From Streptomyces sp. Root431 (GTDB lineage: Bacteria > Actinomycetota > Actinomycetes > Streptomycetales > Streptomycetaceae), in assembly GCF_001426585.1 (NCBI RefSeq), contig NZ_LMEI01000012.1, forward strand, positions 636,379 through 700,378: a stretch of 64,000 nucleotides of DNA. Direction: 5' to 3'. Below, in pieces: positions 50,502 to 59,503 of the stretch. Position 1 is the stretch's first letter. The number at the start of each line of letters is the position of its first letter. Below the pieces are notes generated by a model, which saw nothing but the letters and a program-made list of their open reading frames with translations, was not told where the DNA came from and did not search any database. Position numbers and translations under genes: made by a program.

Positions 50502-51377
50502 TCAGTTCTTCTTGAGCACCTCCACGAGACGGGAGGAACTGTCGTCCCCGTGACCGGCTTCCACACCGCGCCGGAACAGGTCGACGATCGCGGCCGGCAG
50601 GGCCCCGTCCACACCCGCGTCGGTGACGGTGTGCAGGACGTGCTCGGCGCTGGCGAGACCCATGGCGAGGCGGTCGACGTCACCGCCGTGGTGGCCGGCG
50701 TCGACGCGGGGCGCGTAGAAGTCGAGGAACCGGCCGAGGTCGAGCGCGTTCCGGGCGTACGGCAGGAGCTCGGCGGCCGTGATGCCGTGCGCGTCGGCGA
50801 GGGCGAGGGCCTGCCAGTAACTCGACAGCGCCGTCCAGAACATGACCATGTTGAGCTGGTAGAAGAGCGCGGCGAGCCCCGGGTCCTCACCGCGGTAGTC
50901 GGTGCCGGTGAGCACGGAAAGCGTGTCGCGGTGGGCCTCGAAGACCTCGCGGGGCCCGCTGTAGAAGGTGGAGGAGGCCGGGTCGCCGACGCCGGACGGC
51001 GGCGTGAGGACGCCGCCGGTGAGCTGGACGGCGCCGCGCTCCGCCGCCCAGGCGGCGGCCTCCCGGGCCCGCTGCGGGGTGTCGGAGCTGAGGTTGACCA
51101 GGACCCTGCCCGCCAGGACGGCGGGGTCGACCGCGCCGAGGACGGCGTAGAAGGCGTCGTAGTCGGTGAGACTGAGGATGACGAGCTCGCCGGCGGCGAC
51201 GGCCTCGGCGGGGCTCGCGGCGAGGACCGCTCCCCGCCGTACGAGCTCGGCGGCGCGGCTCGGGGTGCGGTTCCAGAGGGTGACCTCGTACCCCTGGTCG
51301 AGATAGGCGCCGGCCATGGCGCGCCCCATGGGCCCGAGGCCGATGACGGTGACGTTGACGGAATGGTCGTTCTGCAC
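50502..51377 (-). CDS. NAD(P)-dependent imine reductase-type dehydrogenase
   Basis: 291 aa from GTG 51377, with GGGGGA upstream; a GTG at 51398 is possible. Rossmann motif GLGPMGRAMAGAYLDQG (about 13-29) and a long interdomain helix (FYQLNMVMFWTALSSYWQAL). Imine reductase/6-phosphogluconate-dehydrogenase-like fold. Divergent from a TetR gene and probably repressed by it through the two operators. Confidence 0.87.
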   Translation of the reverse strand: MQNDHSVNVTVIGLGPMGRAMAGAYLDQGYEVTLWNRTPSRAAELVRRGAVLAASPAEAVAAGELVILSLTDYDAFYAVLGAVDPAVLAGRVLVNLSSDTPQRAREAAAWAAERGAVQLTGGVLTPPSGVGDPASSTFYSGPREVFEAHRDTLSVLTGTDYRGEDPGLAALFYQLNMVMFWTALSSYWQALALADAHGITAAELLPYARNALDLGRFLDFYAPRVDAGHHGGDVDRLAMGLASAEHVLHTVTDAGVDGALPAAIVDLFRRGVEAGHGDDSSSRLVEVLKKN

Positions 51378-51402
51378 AGCTGTCCCCCATCGATGCACGA
51401 TG

Positions 51403-51467
51403 ACTAAAACGAACGCTCTATCCAGCGCTCGGGCACGACCGTAGCACGCACTAAAACGAACGCTCTA
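51403..51467. promoter_or_regulatory. duplicated TetR operators
   Basis: The 18-bp ACTAAAACGAACGCTCTA occurs perfectly at 51403-51420 and at 51450-51467. Each holds a TAAAACGAACGCTCTA partial palindrome. They lie in the divergent promoter of the imine reductase and TetR genes, one near each start. Confidence 0.88.
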
Positions 51468-51493
51468 CTCACTGTGCCGACTAGACTCGCCCC

Positions 51494-52069
51494 ATGCAGA
51501 CCAGCAGCACCCACGACCGGATCGTCGTCGCCGCCTCACGCCTCATCCAGCGCCAGGGCTACGTCGGAACGGGCATCAAGCAGATCGCGAAGGAGGCGGA
51601 CGCCACCCTCGGCTCCGTCTACCACTTCTTCCCCGGCGGGAAGGAAGCCGTCGCCGTCGCCGCGATCGCCCACGGCCGCGACGAGTTCGCCGACCTGCTG
51701 CGCACCGCCCTCGACAGCGTGGACGACCCCGCCGAGGCCATCGACGCCTGCGCGCGCCTCCTGGCCCGCGAACTCCGCGCCTCCGGCTGGACCGACGGCT
51801 GCCCGGTCACCGCCGCCGCGCTCGAGACCCTCGGCACCGCCGACAGCCCCATCCAGCAGGCCTGCGCCGACGCCCTGCGCACCTGGCAGAACCTGGTCGC
51901 CGACAAGCTCCTCGGCTGCGGCTTCCCCTCCCCCGAGGCCCGCGACCTGGCCGCCACCGTCATCAACACGCTCGAAGGCGCGGAAGTGACCGCCCAGGTC
52001 ACCCGAACCCAGGACCCGCTCCTCCTGGCGGGCCGTCACCTGTCGCGCCTGGTCGCCTCGTACGCCTGA
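51494..52069 (+). CDS. TetR/AcrR-family regulator
   Basis: 191 aa. N-terminal HTH (QGYVGTGIKQIAKEADATLGSVYHFF) and a helical C-terminal effector domain. TAGACT lies 7 nt before ATG 51494, a leaderless arrangement. It controls the divergent imine reductase by inference. The pair is inserted between VirB1-like and VirB2-like genes. Confidence 0.92.
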   Translation: MQTSSTHDRIVVAASRLIQRQGYVGTGIKQIAKEADATLGSVYHFFPGGKEAVAVAAIAHGRDEFADLLRTALDSVDDPAEAIDACARLLARELRASGWTDGCPVTAAALETLGTADSPIQQACADALRTWQNLVADKLLGCGFPSPEARDLAATVINTLEGAEVTAQVTRTQDPLLLAGRHLSRLVASYA

Positions 52070-52368
52070 CCATCACGCGGCGCCGCGACCCCGCCCCGCC
52101 GCCGCCACGACGGCGCCCCAAGAGTGCAACAACGACAATCATTGCCCGGAGTCACCCTCCGTGATACACAGAGTGACCATACGGTTCTTCGCATAGAAAC
52201 CGGCCACACCACCGCAGGTCAAGACGGTCAGACCGGTCAAGTGTGCGGGGATCGGGTAAAGAGAGCCGCCAAGCCGTCACACGCGAGCGGTTTCATCAGC
52301 GAAGATAGGGCGATGACCCATGCCGTCCGGCAGGGCCAGTTAACTACCCAACAGGGGCGGTGAGTTAC
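52070..52368. other. 299-bp gap before the secretion-like operon
   Basis: No supported gene. A possible 16-codon leader frame runs from ATG 52313 to TGA 52361, behind a GATAGG element; it ends just before the VirB2-like start. I consider it unproven. The operon promoter probably lies here. Confidence 0.4.
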
Positions 52369-52677
52369 ATGTACCTGGCGGCAGAAAAGGGCGACATCAC
52401 CACCATCATCGGTGGAATCGCCCCGAACTGGGGGCCTTTCGGCAGCCTGGGCAACGAAGCCAAGGTGATGATCGAGGTCGTGATGGCCGTGGCCATCCTG
52501 CTCTGCCTCGGCATCGCCATCTGGGGAGCGGCCAAGCAGCGCATCGGCGCGACCGCGCTCCGCGACACGTTCAGCGCGGAACAGGGCAAGGGCCTGATCG
52601 TGGCCGGCCTCACCGGCGTCTTCATCATCGGATCGCTGGGGACGCTGTTCACCATCGTGTACGGGATGGCCGTCTGA
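52369..52677 (+). CDS. small two-helix membrane protein, candidate VirB2-like pilin
   Basis: 102 aa. Two hydrophobic helices (about 33-55 and 74-100) are joined by a short basic/polar loop (KQRIGATALRDTFSAEQGK). Length and lay-out resemble VirB2/TrbC pilins, and it is first in the secretion-like operon. There is no clear signal peptide. ATG 52369 follows GGGGCGG. Identity as a pilin is inference from position. Confidence 0.65.
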   Translation: MYLAAEKGDITTIIGGIAPNWGPFGSLGNEAKVMIEVVMAVAILLCLGIAIWGAAKQRIGATALRDTFSAEQGKGLIVAGLTGVFIIGSLGTLFTIVYGMAV

Positions 52678-52712
52678 TCCCCCGTCGGACTCCATCCTCC
52701 TGAGGCCAGCTG

Positions 52713-52811
52713 ATGTTGTGTGTGCGTTCCCTGATGGCCGGTCACGTCATGGCCGGCCAGGTTGCAGCACTGTCGTACCCGCGAACGAGTGAGGGGGCGT
52801 ACCCGGCATGA
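52713..52811 (+). CDS. possible 32-aa ORF coupled to the VirB8-like gene
   Basis: ATG 52713 to TGA 52811, starting MLCVRSLMAGHVMAGQ. GAGG lies 7 nt upstream, and the stop overlaps the next start as ATGA. It may be a small component or a coupling leader. No homology recognised. Confidence 0.4.
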   Translation: MLCVRSLMAGHVMAGQVAALSYPRTSEGAYPA

Positions 52812-53641
52812 GCCTCGGCGACGAGCACGACGGCTTCGGCGGCGTGGGCGGCTCGGGCCAGACCCGGACCCGCCTGCCCGAGGGAAACAGCGGCGACGTC
52901 TACGGCGGCGCCCGCCGCCCCGTCCGCAGCTCCCGCTCCCTCATCACGGTCGTGAGCGTGGTGGTCCTCCTCATCGCCGCCATCGCCTTCGCCAACCGCG
53001 GCGGCGGCGAACCGGCGGACGCGGCCCCCACGGCGGGCACCCCCGGCGAACAGGCCCCGACGGCAGCGACGGGCGTCCGCCCGGTCACCGGGAAGAACGG
53101 CCGGTTCCCCGCAGGCTTCGCCCGCAGCGAGCAGGGCGCGCAGAGCGCCGCGACCAACTACGCGGTGGCGCTCGGCTCGGCCGAGATGTTCCAGGACGGC
53201 ACGCGCGAGGAGATCGTGCGCGCCATCCACGACCCCGCCGTCGTCGAAGGCCTCCTCAAGAAGCTCGACGCCTCCTACTCCGCCGGCCTCATGGCCGGCA
53301 TGGGACTCGACGAGAACGGCGCCCCGCCCGCCGGCACGACCTTCGTCTCACGCACCGTCCCGATCGGCGCCAAGGTCCGGGACTACACGGAGAACTCCGC
53401 GACCGTCGACGTCTGGTGCACCGGCCTGGGCGGCCTCGCCGGCGCGGGCTCGACCAAGCCCGTCACCTCCACCTGGTTCACCCTCACGCAGAAGCTCACC
53501 TGGGTCGGCGGCGACTGGCGCATCCAGTCCCTCAGCCAGAGCGAGGGCCCCACCCCGGTCAACGGCGACAACCGCGCCTCCACGGCCGACGAGATCGCCG
53601 CGGCCGTCGAGGGATACGGAGCGTTCACCTATGCCCGCTAG
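52808..53641 (+). CDS. VirB8/TcpC-like membrane-anchored protein
   Basis: 277 aa. Disordered cytoplasmic tail (1-40), one helix (about 43-62) and an extracytoplasmic NTF2-like domain (RSEQGAQSAATNYAVALGS, WFTLTQKLTWVGGDWRIQSL). This is the VirB8/TcpC lay-out of Gram-positive secretion channels. ATG 52808. Overlaps the next gene by 11 bp. Confidence 0.8.
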   Translation: MSLGDEHDGFGGVGGSGQTRTRLPEGNSGDVYGGARRPVRSSRSLITVVSVVVLLIAAIAFANRGGGEPADAAPTAGTPGEQAPTAATGVRPVTGKNGRFPAGFARSEQGAQSAATNYAVALGSAEMFQDGTREEIVRAIHDPAVVEGLLKKLDASYSAGLMAGMGLDENGAPPAGTTFVSRTVPIGAKVRDYTENSATVDVWCTGLGGLAGAGSTKPVTSTWFTLTQKLTWVGGDWRIQSLSQSEGPTPVNGDNRASTADEIAAAVEGYGAFTYAR

Positions 53642-54968
53642 CCGAAGCCTCGCAGCGCGCGCGTCGACCGCGGCCTTCGCGGCCTTCCTCGCCGCCCCCC
53701 TCCTGCTCGCCCCGGCCGCCCACGCGGCCCCCACACCCACCCCGACGCCCACGCCGACCCCGACCCCGACGCCGAGCGCGGGCGGCAACGACTGCGGCCT
53801 CCTCACGGGAACGGCCAAGCAGCTCTGCGAGAGAGGCGAGCCCGGCAGCGGAAGCACCCAGGCACCCCTGCCCAACCCCACCACCGCCCTCGACCCCCTC
53901 TCCTCCCTGGCCCGAGGCTGCGCCGACGCCGCCATCGCCACCATCGACTACCTCTCCAAGGCCGTCAAAGAAACCGCCGACGTCGACTTCACCAACATGG
54001 AGTTCCTCGGCCGGTACGCGGTCGTCTTCGCCGCCGCCACCTTCCTCACCCTCCTCCTCTGGCTCCTCGCCGTCGCCAAGCGGGCCATCCGAGGCGTCCC
54101 CCTCACCACCGCACTCTCCGAGGCCATCGGCTTCCTCTGGCTGACGGTCCTCGCCTCCGCCTTCACCCCGCTCATCCTCTACACCGTCGTCAACGCCACC
54201 GACGCCGTCACCGAGGTCATCGCCTCCGGCACCGGCCAGCAGACCGACGTCTTCTTCGGCAGCTTCAAACAGGCCCTCCAGAAGGGCGACAGCATCGGTG
54301 GCGGCCCCATCATGCTGATCATCGTGTCGCTGGTGACCGTCCTCGCCGCCGGCGTCCTCTACCTGGAGCTGTTCCTCCGCGCCGTGATGCTCTACGTCGG
54401 CGCCCTCCTCGGCGTCGTCGTCTACTCCGGCCTCGTCGACAAGAACATGTGGGGCCACGTCCGCCGCTGGGCCGGAATCATGATCGCGGTGATCCTCGTC
54501 AAGCCGGTCATCGTGATCGTCCTCGGCCTCGCCGGGGCGCTCTCCTCCGGCACCGGACCCGACTCGTTCTCCGCCGTCGTCTCCGGACTCGCGATCATCC
54601 TGCTCGCCATCTTCGCCTCCGGCGTGATCTACCGCTTCGTCCCCGGCTTCGGCGACGAGATCGCCGCCTCCCGCAACAACCGGCTCCACCGCGCCGGCGA
54701 GAACACCGCGGCGGCCGTCATCTCCTCCCCCGCCTCCCTCGTCTCCCAGGGCATCAAGACCCACAGCACCCGCGACAGCGGAGGCGGCGGCGGCCAGGGC
54801 TCCCAGGCCCGCCCCGCCAACCCCCTCGCCGGCGGCGTCGCCGCCCACAGCAGCCGCGGCGGCGACAACCGCGGCGGCGGGGCCACACCCCCGCCCGCAC
54901 CCCGTAGCAGCAGTCCCACCACGGGTACCCCGCACAGCAACCGCAACTCTGGAGGTGGAGGGCGTTGA
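53631..54968 (+). CDS. VirB6/TrbL-like polytopic membrane protein
   Basis: 445 aa. Signal peptide (about 1-32), a TPTPTP repeat (about 33-50), then about five or six helices (130-370) and a Gly/Ser/Pro/Arg-rich tail. VirB6-like topology. Its stop overlaps the next start as TTGA. Probably the inner-membrane channel platform. Confidence 0.8.
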   Translation: MPASRSLAARASTAAFAAFLAAPLLLAPAAHAAPTPTPTPTPTPTPTPSAGGNDCGLLTGTAKQLCERGEPGSGSTQAPLPNPTTALDPLSSLARGCADAAIATIDYLSKAVKETADVDFTNMEFLGRYAVVFAAATFLTLLLWLLAVAKRAIRGVPLTTALSEAIGFLWLTVLASAFTPLILYTVVNATDAVTEVIASGTGQQTDVFFGSFKQALQKGDSIGGGPIMLIIVSLVTVLAAGVLYLELFLRAVMLYVGALLGVVVYSGLVDKNMWGHVRRWAGIMIAVILVKPVIVIVLGLAGALSSGTGPDSFSAVVSGLAIILLAIFASGVIYRFVPGFGDEIAASRNNRLHRAGENTAAAVISSPASLVSQGIKTHSTRDSGGGGGQGSQARPANPLAGGVAAHSSRGGDNRGGGATPPPAPRSSSPTTGTPHSNRNSGGGGR

Positions 54969-56518
54969 CGACCCAGTCCCAGCCGGTCGCGCCCCGCCGC
55001 ACGTATCTCGTCGGCCGCGCCCGGCCCAACGCGATCGTCGGCAAGAACCGTGAGACGGGCGAGATCGCCCTCATCATCGTCGGCGCCTTCCTCGGCATGA
55101 TGAGCGGACTCCTCGTCCCCGTCCTCCCCCTCCGGATCGCGCTCCTCGCCGGCCTCCCCATGGTCGGCATCGCCGCCGTGTACCTCCCGTACAAGGGCCG
55201 CACCTTCTACAAGTGGTACGAGATCAACCGCAGCTACAAGCGCATGCTCAAGCGCGGCACGGCCTACCGCTCCGTCGCCGCCGAGTCCGGCACCCGCCTC
55301 GACGGCCGCGAGGTCGAGATCGGCCCGCCCCCCGGCATCGGCCGCGTCGGCTGGCTCGCCGCCCCCTTCGGCCCCGACGAGATCGCCGTCCTCCTCCACG
55401 CCGACCGTCGCACCGTCACCGCCGCCATCGAGATCGAGGGCCCCGGCGTCGGCCTGCGCGACAGCGAGGACCAGGAAGCCCTCGTCGACCGCTTCGGCAC
55501 CCTCCTCAAGCACGTCGCCAACGGCGACGGCTTCGTGACCCGCCTCCAGATGCTGGCCCGCACCCTCCCCGCCGACCCCGACGCCCACGCCAAGGACGTC
55601 AGCCAGCGCGGCGACACCGCCGCCCCCGCCTGGCTCAAGGAGTCGTACGAGCAGCTCCAGTCGATGGTCTCCACCTCCAGCGAGCAGCACCGCGCCTACC
55701 TCGTCGCCTGCATGCACTACACGCGCGAACTCGCCGCGGAGGCCAACGTCATGGCCCGCGCCGCCCGCCACGCCTCCGGCGCCCGCAAGCTCGACCGCGA
55801 CGCCGGCCTCGCCGTCGTCATGGCCCGCGAGCTCACCGACATCTGCGCCCGCCTCGCCGAGGCCGACATCCGCGTACGCCAGCCCCTCGGCCAGTCCCGG
55901 CTCGCTTCCCTCGTCCACTCCATGTACGACCCGGACCACCCCATCGACCACATCCAGGCCATGACGAAACGAAACGCTTGGCCCGCCGAACTCGACGCGA
56001 TGGAACCGACGTACCTCCAGGCCAAGACCCGCGAGTCCTCCACCCGCGCCCCCTGGTGCCACGCCACGGCCTGGGTGAAGGAGTGGCCCATGACCCCCGT
56101 CGGCGTCAACTTCCTCGCCCCGCTCCTCGTCCACACCCCCGACGTCATCCGCACGGTCGCCGTCACCATGGACCTGGAGCCCACCGAGGTCGCCATCGAG
56201 CGCATGCTCACCGAGAAGACCAACGACGAGGCCGACGCCAGCCGCGCCGCCAAGATGAACCGCACCGTCGACCCCCGCGACATCGCCGCCCACGGCCGGC
56301 TCGACCAGCGGGGTGAAGATCTCGCCAGCGGCGCCGCCGGAGTGAACCTCGTCGGGTACATCACCGTGTCGTCGCGTTCACCCGAGGCCCTCGCCCGGGA
56401 CAAGCGCACGATCAGGGCCTCCGCCGGCAAGTCGTACCTGAAGCTGGAGTGGTGCGACCGCGAGCACCACCGGGCCTTTGTGAACACCCTGCCGTTCGCG
56501 ACCGGCATCCGCCGCTAA
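54965..56518 (+). CDS. SCO6880-family protein (PrgI/VirB4 N-terminal-like)
   Basis: 517 aa starting at TTG 54965, with GGAGGTGGAGGG upstream. Two helices (about 37-85) then a cytoplasmic domain like the N-terminal half of VirB4 (AVYLPYKGRTFYKWYEINRS, MVSTSSEQHRAYLVACMHY). In this family the VirB4 function is split between this protein and a separate ATPase, encoded next. Confidence 0.88.
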   Translation: MTTQSQPVAPRRTYLVGRARPNAIVGKNRETGEIALIIVGAFLGMMSGLLVPVLPLRIALLAGLPMVGIAAVYLPYKGRTFYKWYEINRSYKRMLKRGTAYRSVAAESGTRLDGREVEIGPPPGIGRVGWLAAPFGPDEIAVLLHADRRTVTAAIEIEGPGVGLRDSEDQEALVDRFGTLLKHVANGDGFVTRLQMLARTLPADPDAHAKDVSQRGDTAAPAWLKESYEQLQSMVSTSSEQHRAYLVACMHYTRELAAEANVMARAARHASGARKLDRDAGLAVVMARELTDICARLAEADIRVRQPLGQSRLASLVHSMYDPDHPIDHIQAMTKRNAWPAELDAMEPTYLQAKTRESSTRAPWCHATAWVKEWPMTPVGVNFLAPLLVHTPDVIRTVAVTMDLEPTEVAIERMLTEKTNDEADASRAAKMNRTVDPRDIAAHGRLDQRGEDLASGAAGVNLVGYITVSSRSPEALARDKRTIRASAGKSYLKLEWCDREHHRAFVNTLPFATGIRR

Positions 56519-56538
56519 GGCCGAAGGGGCACCGACCG

Positions 56539-57933
56539 ATGCGAGATCCGCTGTCCGTCCTGACCGACGCCTTCACCTCCTTCGTCTTCGGCAAGGTGGA
56601 GACGACCCGCCTGCCCGTCCGCACCTCCACCGGACAGGCCCAGGCCGTCTACCTGCCGACCGCCGCCCCCGGCCTCGGCGACTCCGGCGTGATCATCGGC
56701 CGCGAGGTCTACAGCGGCAAGGGGTACATCTACGACCCCTTCCAGCTGTACGGGCAGCAGCTCCCCGCCCCGCACTGGCTGGTCCTCGGCGAGTCCGGAA
56801 ACGGCAAGTCGGCCCTCGAGAAGACCTACGTGCTCCGCCAGCTCCGCTTCCGCGACCGGCAGGTCGTCGTCCTCGACGCCCAGGGCGAGGACGGCGTCGG
56901 CGAATGGAACCTCATCGCGCAGGAGCTGGGAATAACTCCCATCCGGCTCGACCCGATGGTCGCCAACGACTCCGGCATCCGCCTCAACCCCCTCGACCCC
57001 TCGATCACCACCACGGGCCAGCTCGCGCTGCTCCGCACGATCATCGAGGTGGCGATGGGCCACGGCCTCGACGAGCGCTCGGGCTTCGCCCTCAAGGTCG
57101 CCCACGCCTACGTCACCGGCCACACCACCGACCGCCAGCCGATCCTCACCGACATCGTCGAGCAGCTCCGCCACCCCGAACCCGAATCGGCGGAGGCGAT
57201 GAACGTCGACATAGACGACGTACGGGCCTGGGGCCTGGACGTCGCCCTCGTCCTCGACCGGCTCGTCGACGGTGACCTCCGGGGCATGTTCGACGGCCCG
57301 ACGACCGTCGGCATCGACCTCGACGCGCCCCTCATCGTCTTCGACCTCTCCCACATCGACCGCAACTCCATCGCCATGCCGATCCTCATGGCGATCGTCG
57401 GCGTCTGGCTGGAGCACACCTGGATCCGCCCCGACCGGAAGAAGCGCATCTTCCTCGTCGAGGAGGCCTGGCACATCATCAACAGCCCGTTCGTGGCGCA
57501 GCTGTTCCAGCGGCTGCTCAAGTTCGGCCGCCGTCTCGGCCTGTCCTTCGTCGCCGTCGTCCACCACCTCTCCGACGTCGTCGACGGAGCGGCGGCCAAG
57601 GAAGCGGCGGCGATCCTCAAGATGGCCTCCACCCGGACCATCTACGCCCAGAAAGCCGACGAGGCACGCAACACGGGCCGGGTCCTCGGCCTGCCCCGCT
57701 GGGCCGTCGAGATCATCCCGACCCTCACCCCCGGCATCGCGGTCTGGGACGTCAACGGCAACGTGCAGGTGGTCAAACACCTCATCACCGAACGCGAACG
57801 CCCTCTCGTCTACACCGACCGCGCGATGACCGAGTCCTCCGTCGCCGACCCGGAACTCGAATGGGAGACGGAGCAGCGCGCGATCCTCATCGAGCAGCAG
57901 ATGAACGGCACCTCGCAGTCGACGGTGGCCTGA
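56539..57933 (+). CDS. VirB4-like ATPase (C-terminal half)
   Basis: 464 aa. Walker A GESGNGKS (84-91) and Walker B IFLVEEAWH, with a final MASTRTIYAQKADEA region as in VirB4/TraC ATPases. It powers channel assembly and substrate passage. ATG 56539 follows GAAGGGGC. Starts 20 bp after the SCO6880-like gene and ends 4 bp before the VirD4-like gene. Confidence 0.92.
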   Translation: MRDPLSVLTDAFTSFVFGKVETTRLPVRTSTGQAQAVYLPTAAPGLGDSGVIIGREVYSGKGYIYDPFQLYGQQLPAPHWLVLGESGNGKSALEKTYVLRQLRFRDRQVVVLDAQGEDGVGEWNLIAQELGITPIRLDPMVANDSGIRLNPLDPSITTTGQLALLRTIIEVAMGHGLDERSGFALKVAHAYVTGHTTDRQPILTDIVEQLRHPEPESAEAMNVDIDDVRAWGLDVALVLDRLVDGDLRGMFDGPTTVGIDLDAPLIVFDLSHIDRNSIAMPILMAIVGVWLEHTWIRPDRKKRIFLVEEAWHIINSPFVAQLFQRLLKFGRRLGLSFVAVVHHLSDVVDGAAAKEAAAILKMASTRTIYAQKADEARNTGRVLGLPRWAVEIIPTLTPGIAVWDVNGNVQVVKHLITERERPLVYTDRAMTESSVADPELEWETEQRAILIEQQMNGTSQSTVA

Positions 57934-57937
57934 CCGG

Positions 57938-59497
57938 ATGGACACACCACGGAAGGGAGGAGGAGGCATCTCCGACGGGCTGCTGCTCAGCCTGTTCGGC
58001 CTCCTCCTCTGCCTCACGCTCCTCGTCTGGGCGGCCACCGGCCTGGGCGGCCTCCTCGCCCACGGCGCCTGGCCGGAGGGCGTCGCCCTCACCCGCACCC
58101 CCGCGGCCCTCCGCTCCCTGGCGACCGCCCCGACCGACCTGGCGTCGGCCTGGCCGGCCACCCCGGCGGGCGAGCTGTCGGGGTACGGGCTCTTCTGGGG
58201 CCTGCTGATCGGCGAGGCGATGATCCTGCTCGTCCTCGCGATCTTCGCCCTCGGCACGATCGCCCGCTGGCGCGCGGTCCGCGCGAACCGCAAGTCCGGC
58301 GCGTACGACCCGCCTCAGGCACACGACCGCAAGCCCATGCCGGTACGGGAGACCCCGCCCGCGCCGATACGGGAGACCTTGGCCCCGCCCGCACCCCGCC
58401 ACCCCGCGGAAGCGGCACAGGCGCCGACACCAGCACCGGCACCGGCACAGGCGCCGACACAGGCGCCGACACCGGCACCGACACCGGCACCGGCTCCGGA
58501 GCAGGACCCGGCCCCGGCCCCCGCCGCGGTCCCCCCGCCCGCACACCCCACCGCTCCCCCGATCCCCTCCGCCCCCACCCGCACCTTCTACGGCCTCGCC
58601 GAAGCCCGCCGCCCCCTCGCCGTCCAGGCGATCCAGGACGCCGAGGGACCGGTGCTCGTCGTCACCTCCGACCCCACCGTCTGGTCGGCGACGAAGGACG
58701 CGCGCGGCAAGCTCGGACCGGTCCTCCTCCACGACCCCGGCCACCTCTGCGACACCCCGGCCCGGCTCCACTGGTCCCCGTCCGAGCACTGCGAGGACCC
58801 GGCCGTCGCCCAGCAGCGGGCCGCCGCCCTGCTCGCCCCCGTACGCCCGCACTCCCGCCTCGACGCCGCCACCGCAGAGACCGCCGAAACGCTCCTGCGC
58901 TGCTGGCTGCACGCCGCCGCCGTCGACGGCCGCCCCTTCCGCCAGGTCCACCGCTGGGCCCAGGGCGCCGGCGCCCACGAGCCCGTACGCATCCTCCGCA
59001 GCCACCCCAAGGCGGCATCCGGCCTCGCCGGCCTCCTCGAATCGGCGCTCACCGCCCACCCGGAAAGCCGCCGCCTCGCCCAGGAACTGACGGCCCGTGC
59101 GCTCGCCGCGCTCTCCTCGGTCCACATCCGCGAGGCCTGCGTCCCGAATCGAACGGATTCGCTGACGCTCGCATCTTTCGTCGCCGAAGGGGGCACCCTC
59201 TACCTGGTGGGCGAGGCGATCGAGGACCCCCGCGCCCACCCCGGCGCGATGCCGCTCCTCACGGCCCTCGCCGCAAGCGTGGTCGAGCACGGCCGCCGCA
59301 TGGCCGCACGGTCATCCGACGGTCGGCTCGACCCACCACTGACCCTCGTCCTCGACGACGTCGCCGCCGTGGCCCCGCTCCCCGACCTCCCGGAGCTCCT
59401 CGCCAGCGGCCACCACCAGGGCCTCCCGACCCTGGCCCTCCTCCGCTCCCGCGAACAGGCCCGCAGCCGCTGGCCGGAGGCCGCACTCACCCCGTAG
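57938..59497 (+). CDS. VirD4/TraG-like protein without a Walker A motif
   Basis: 519 aa. Two N-terminal helices (about 12-42 and 78-105) and a Pro/Ala/Thr repeat linker (about 118-205) precede a TraG/VirD4-like domain. GPVLLHDP...LHWSPSE and Walker B-like LTLVLDDVAAVAPLPDLPELL are recognisable, but the GxxxxGK[ST] P-loop that should precede them is absent. It may be a degenerate, structural coupling protein. Last gene of the row. Confidence 0.82.
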   Translation: MDTPRKGGGGISDGLLLSLFGLLLCLTLLVWAATGLGGLLAHGAWPEGVALTRTPAALRSLATAPTDLASAWPATPAGELSGYGLFWGLLIGEAMILLVLAIFALGTIARWRAVRANRKSGAYDPPQAHDRKPMPVRETPPAPIRETLAPPAPRHPAEAAQAPTPAPAPAQAPTQAPTPAPTPAPAPEQDPAPAPAAVPPPAHPTAPPIPSAPTRTFYGLAEARRPLAVQAIQDAEGPVLVVTSDPTVWSATKDARGKLGPVLLHDPGHLCDTPARLHWSPSEHCEDPAVAQQRAAALLAPVRPHSRLDAATAETAETLLRCWLHAAAVDGRPFRQVHRWAQGAGAHEPVRILRSHPKAASGLAGLLESALTAHPESRRLAQELTARALAALSSVHIREACVPNRTDSLTLASFVAEGGTLYLVGEAIEDPRAHPGAMPLLTALAASVVEHGRRMAARSSDGRLDPPLTLVLDDVAAVAPLPDLPELLASGHHQGLPTLALLRSREQARSRWPEAALTP

Positions 59498-59503
59498 GAA
59501 CCA

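Noticed and set aside
52313..52363. 16-codon leader peptide before the VirB2-like gene
   Set aside because: Possible leaderless start but no sequence feature or conservation evidence available.
49386..59497. Integrative conjugative element
   Set aside because: No relaxase, integrase, replication gene, tRNA attachment site or flanking direct repeats were seen.
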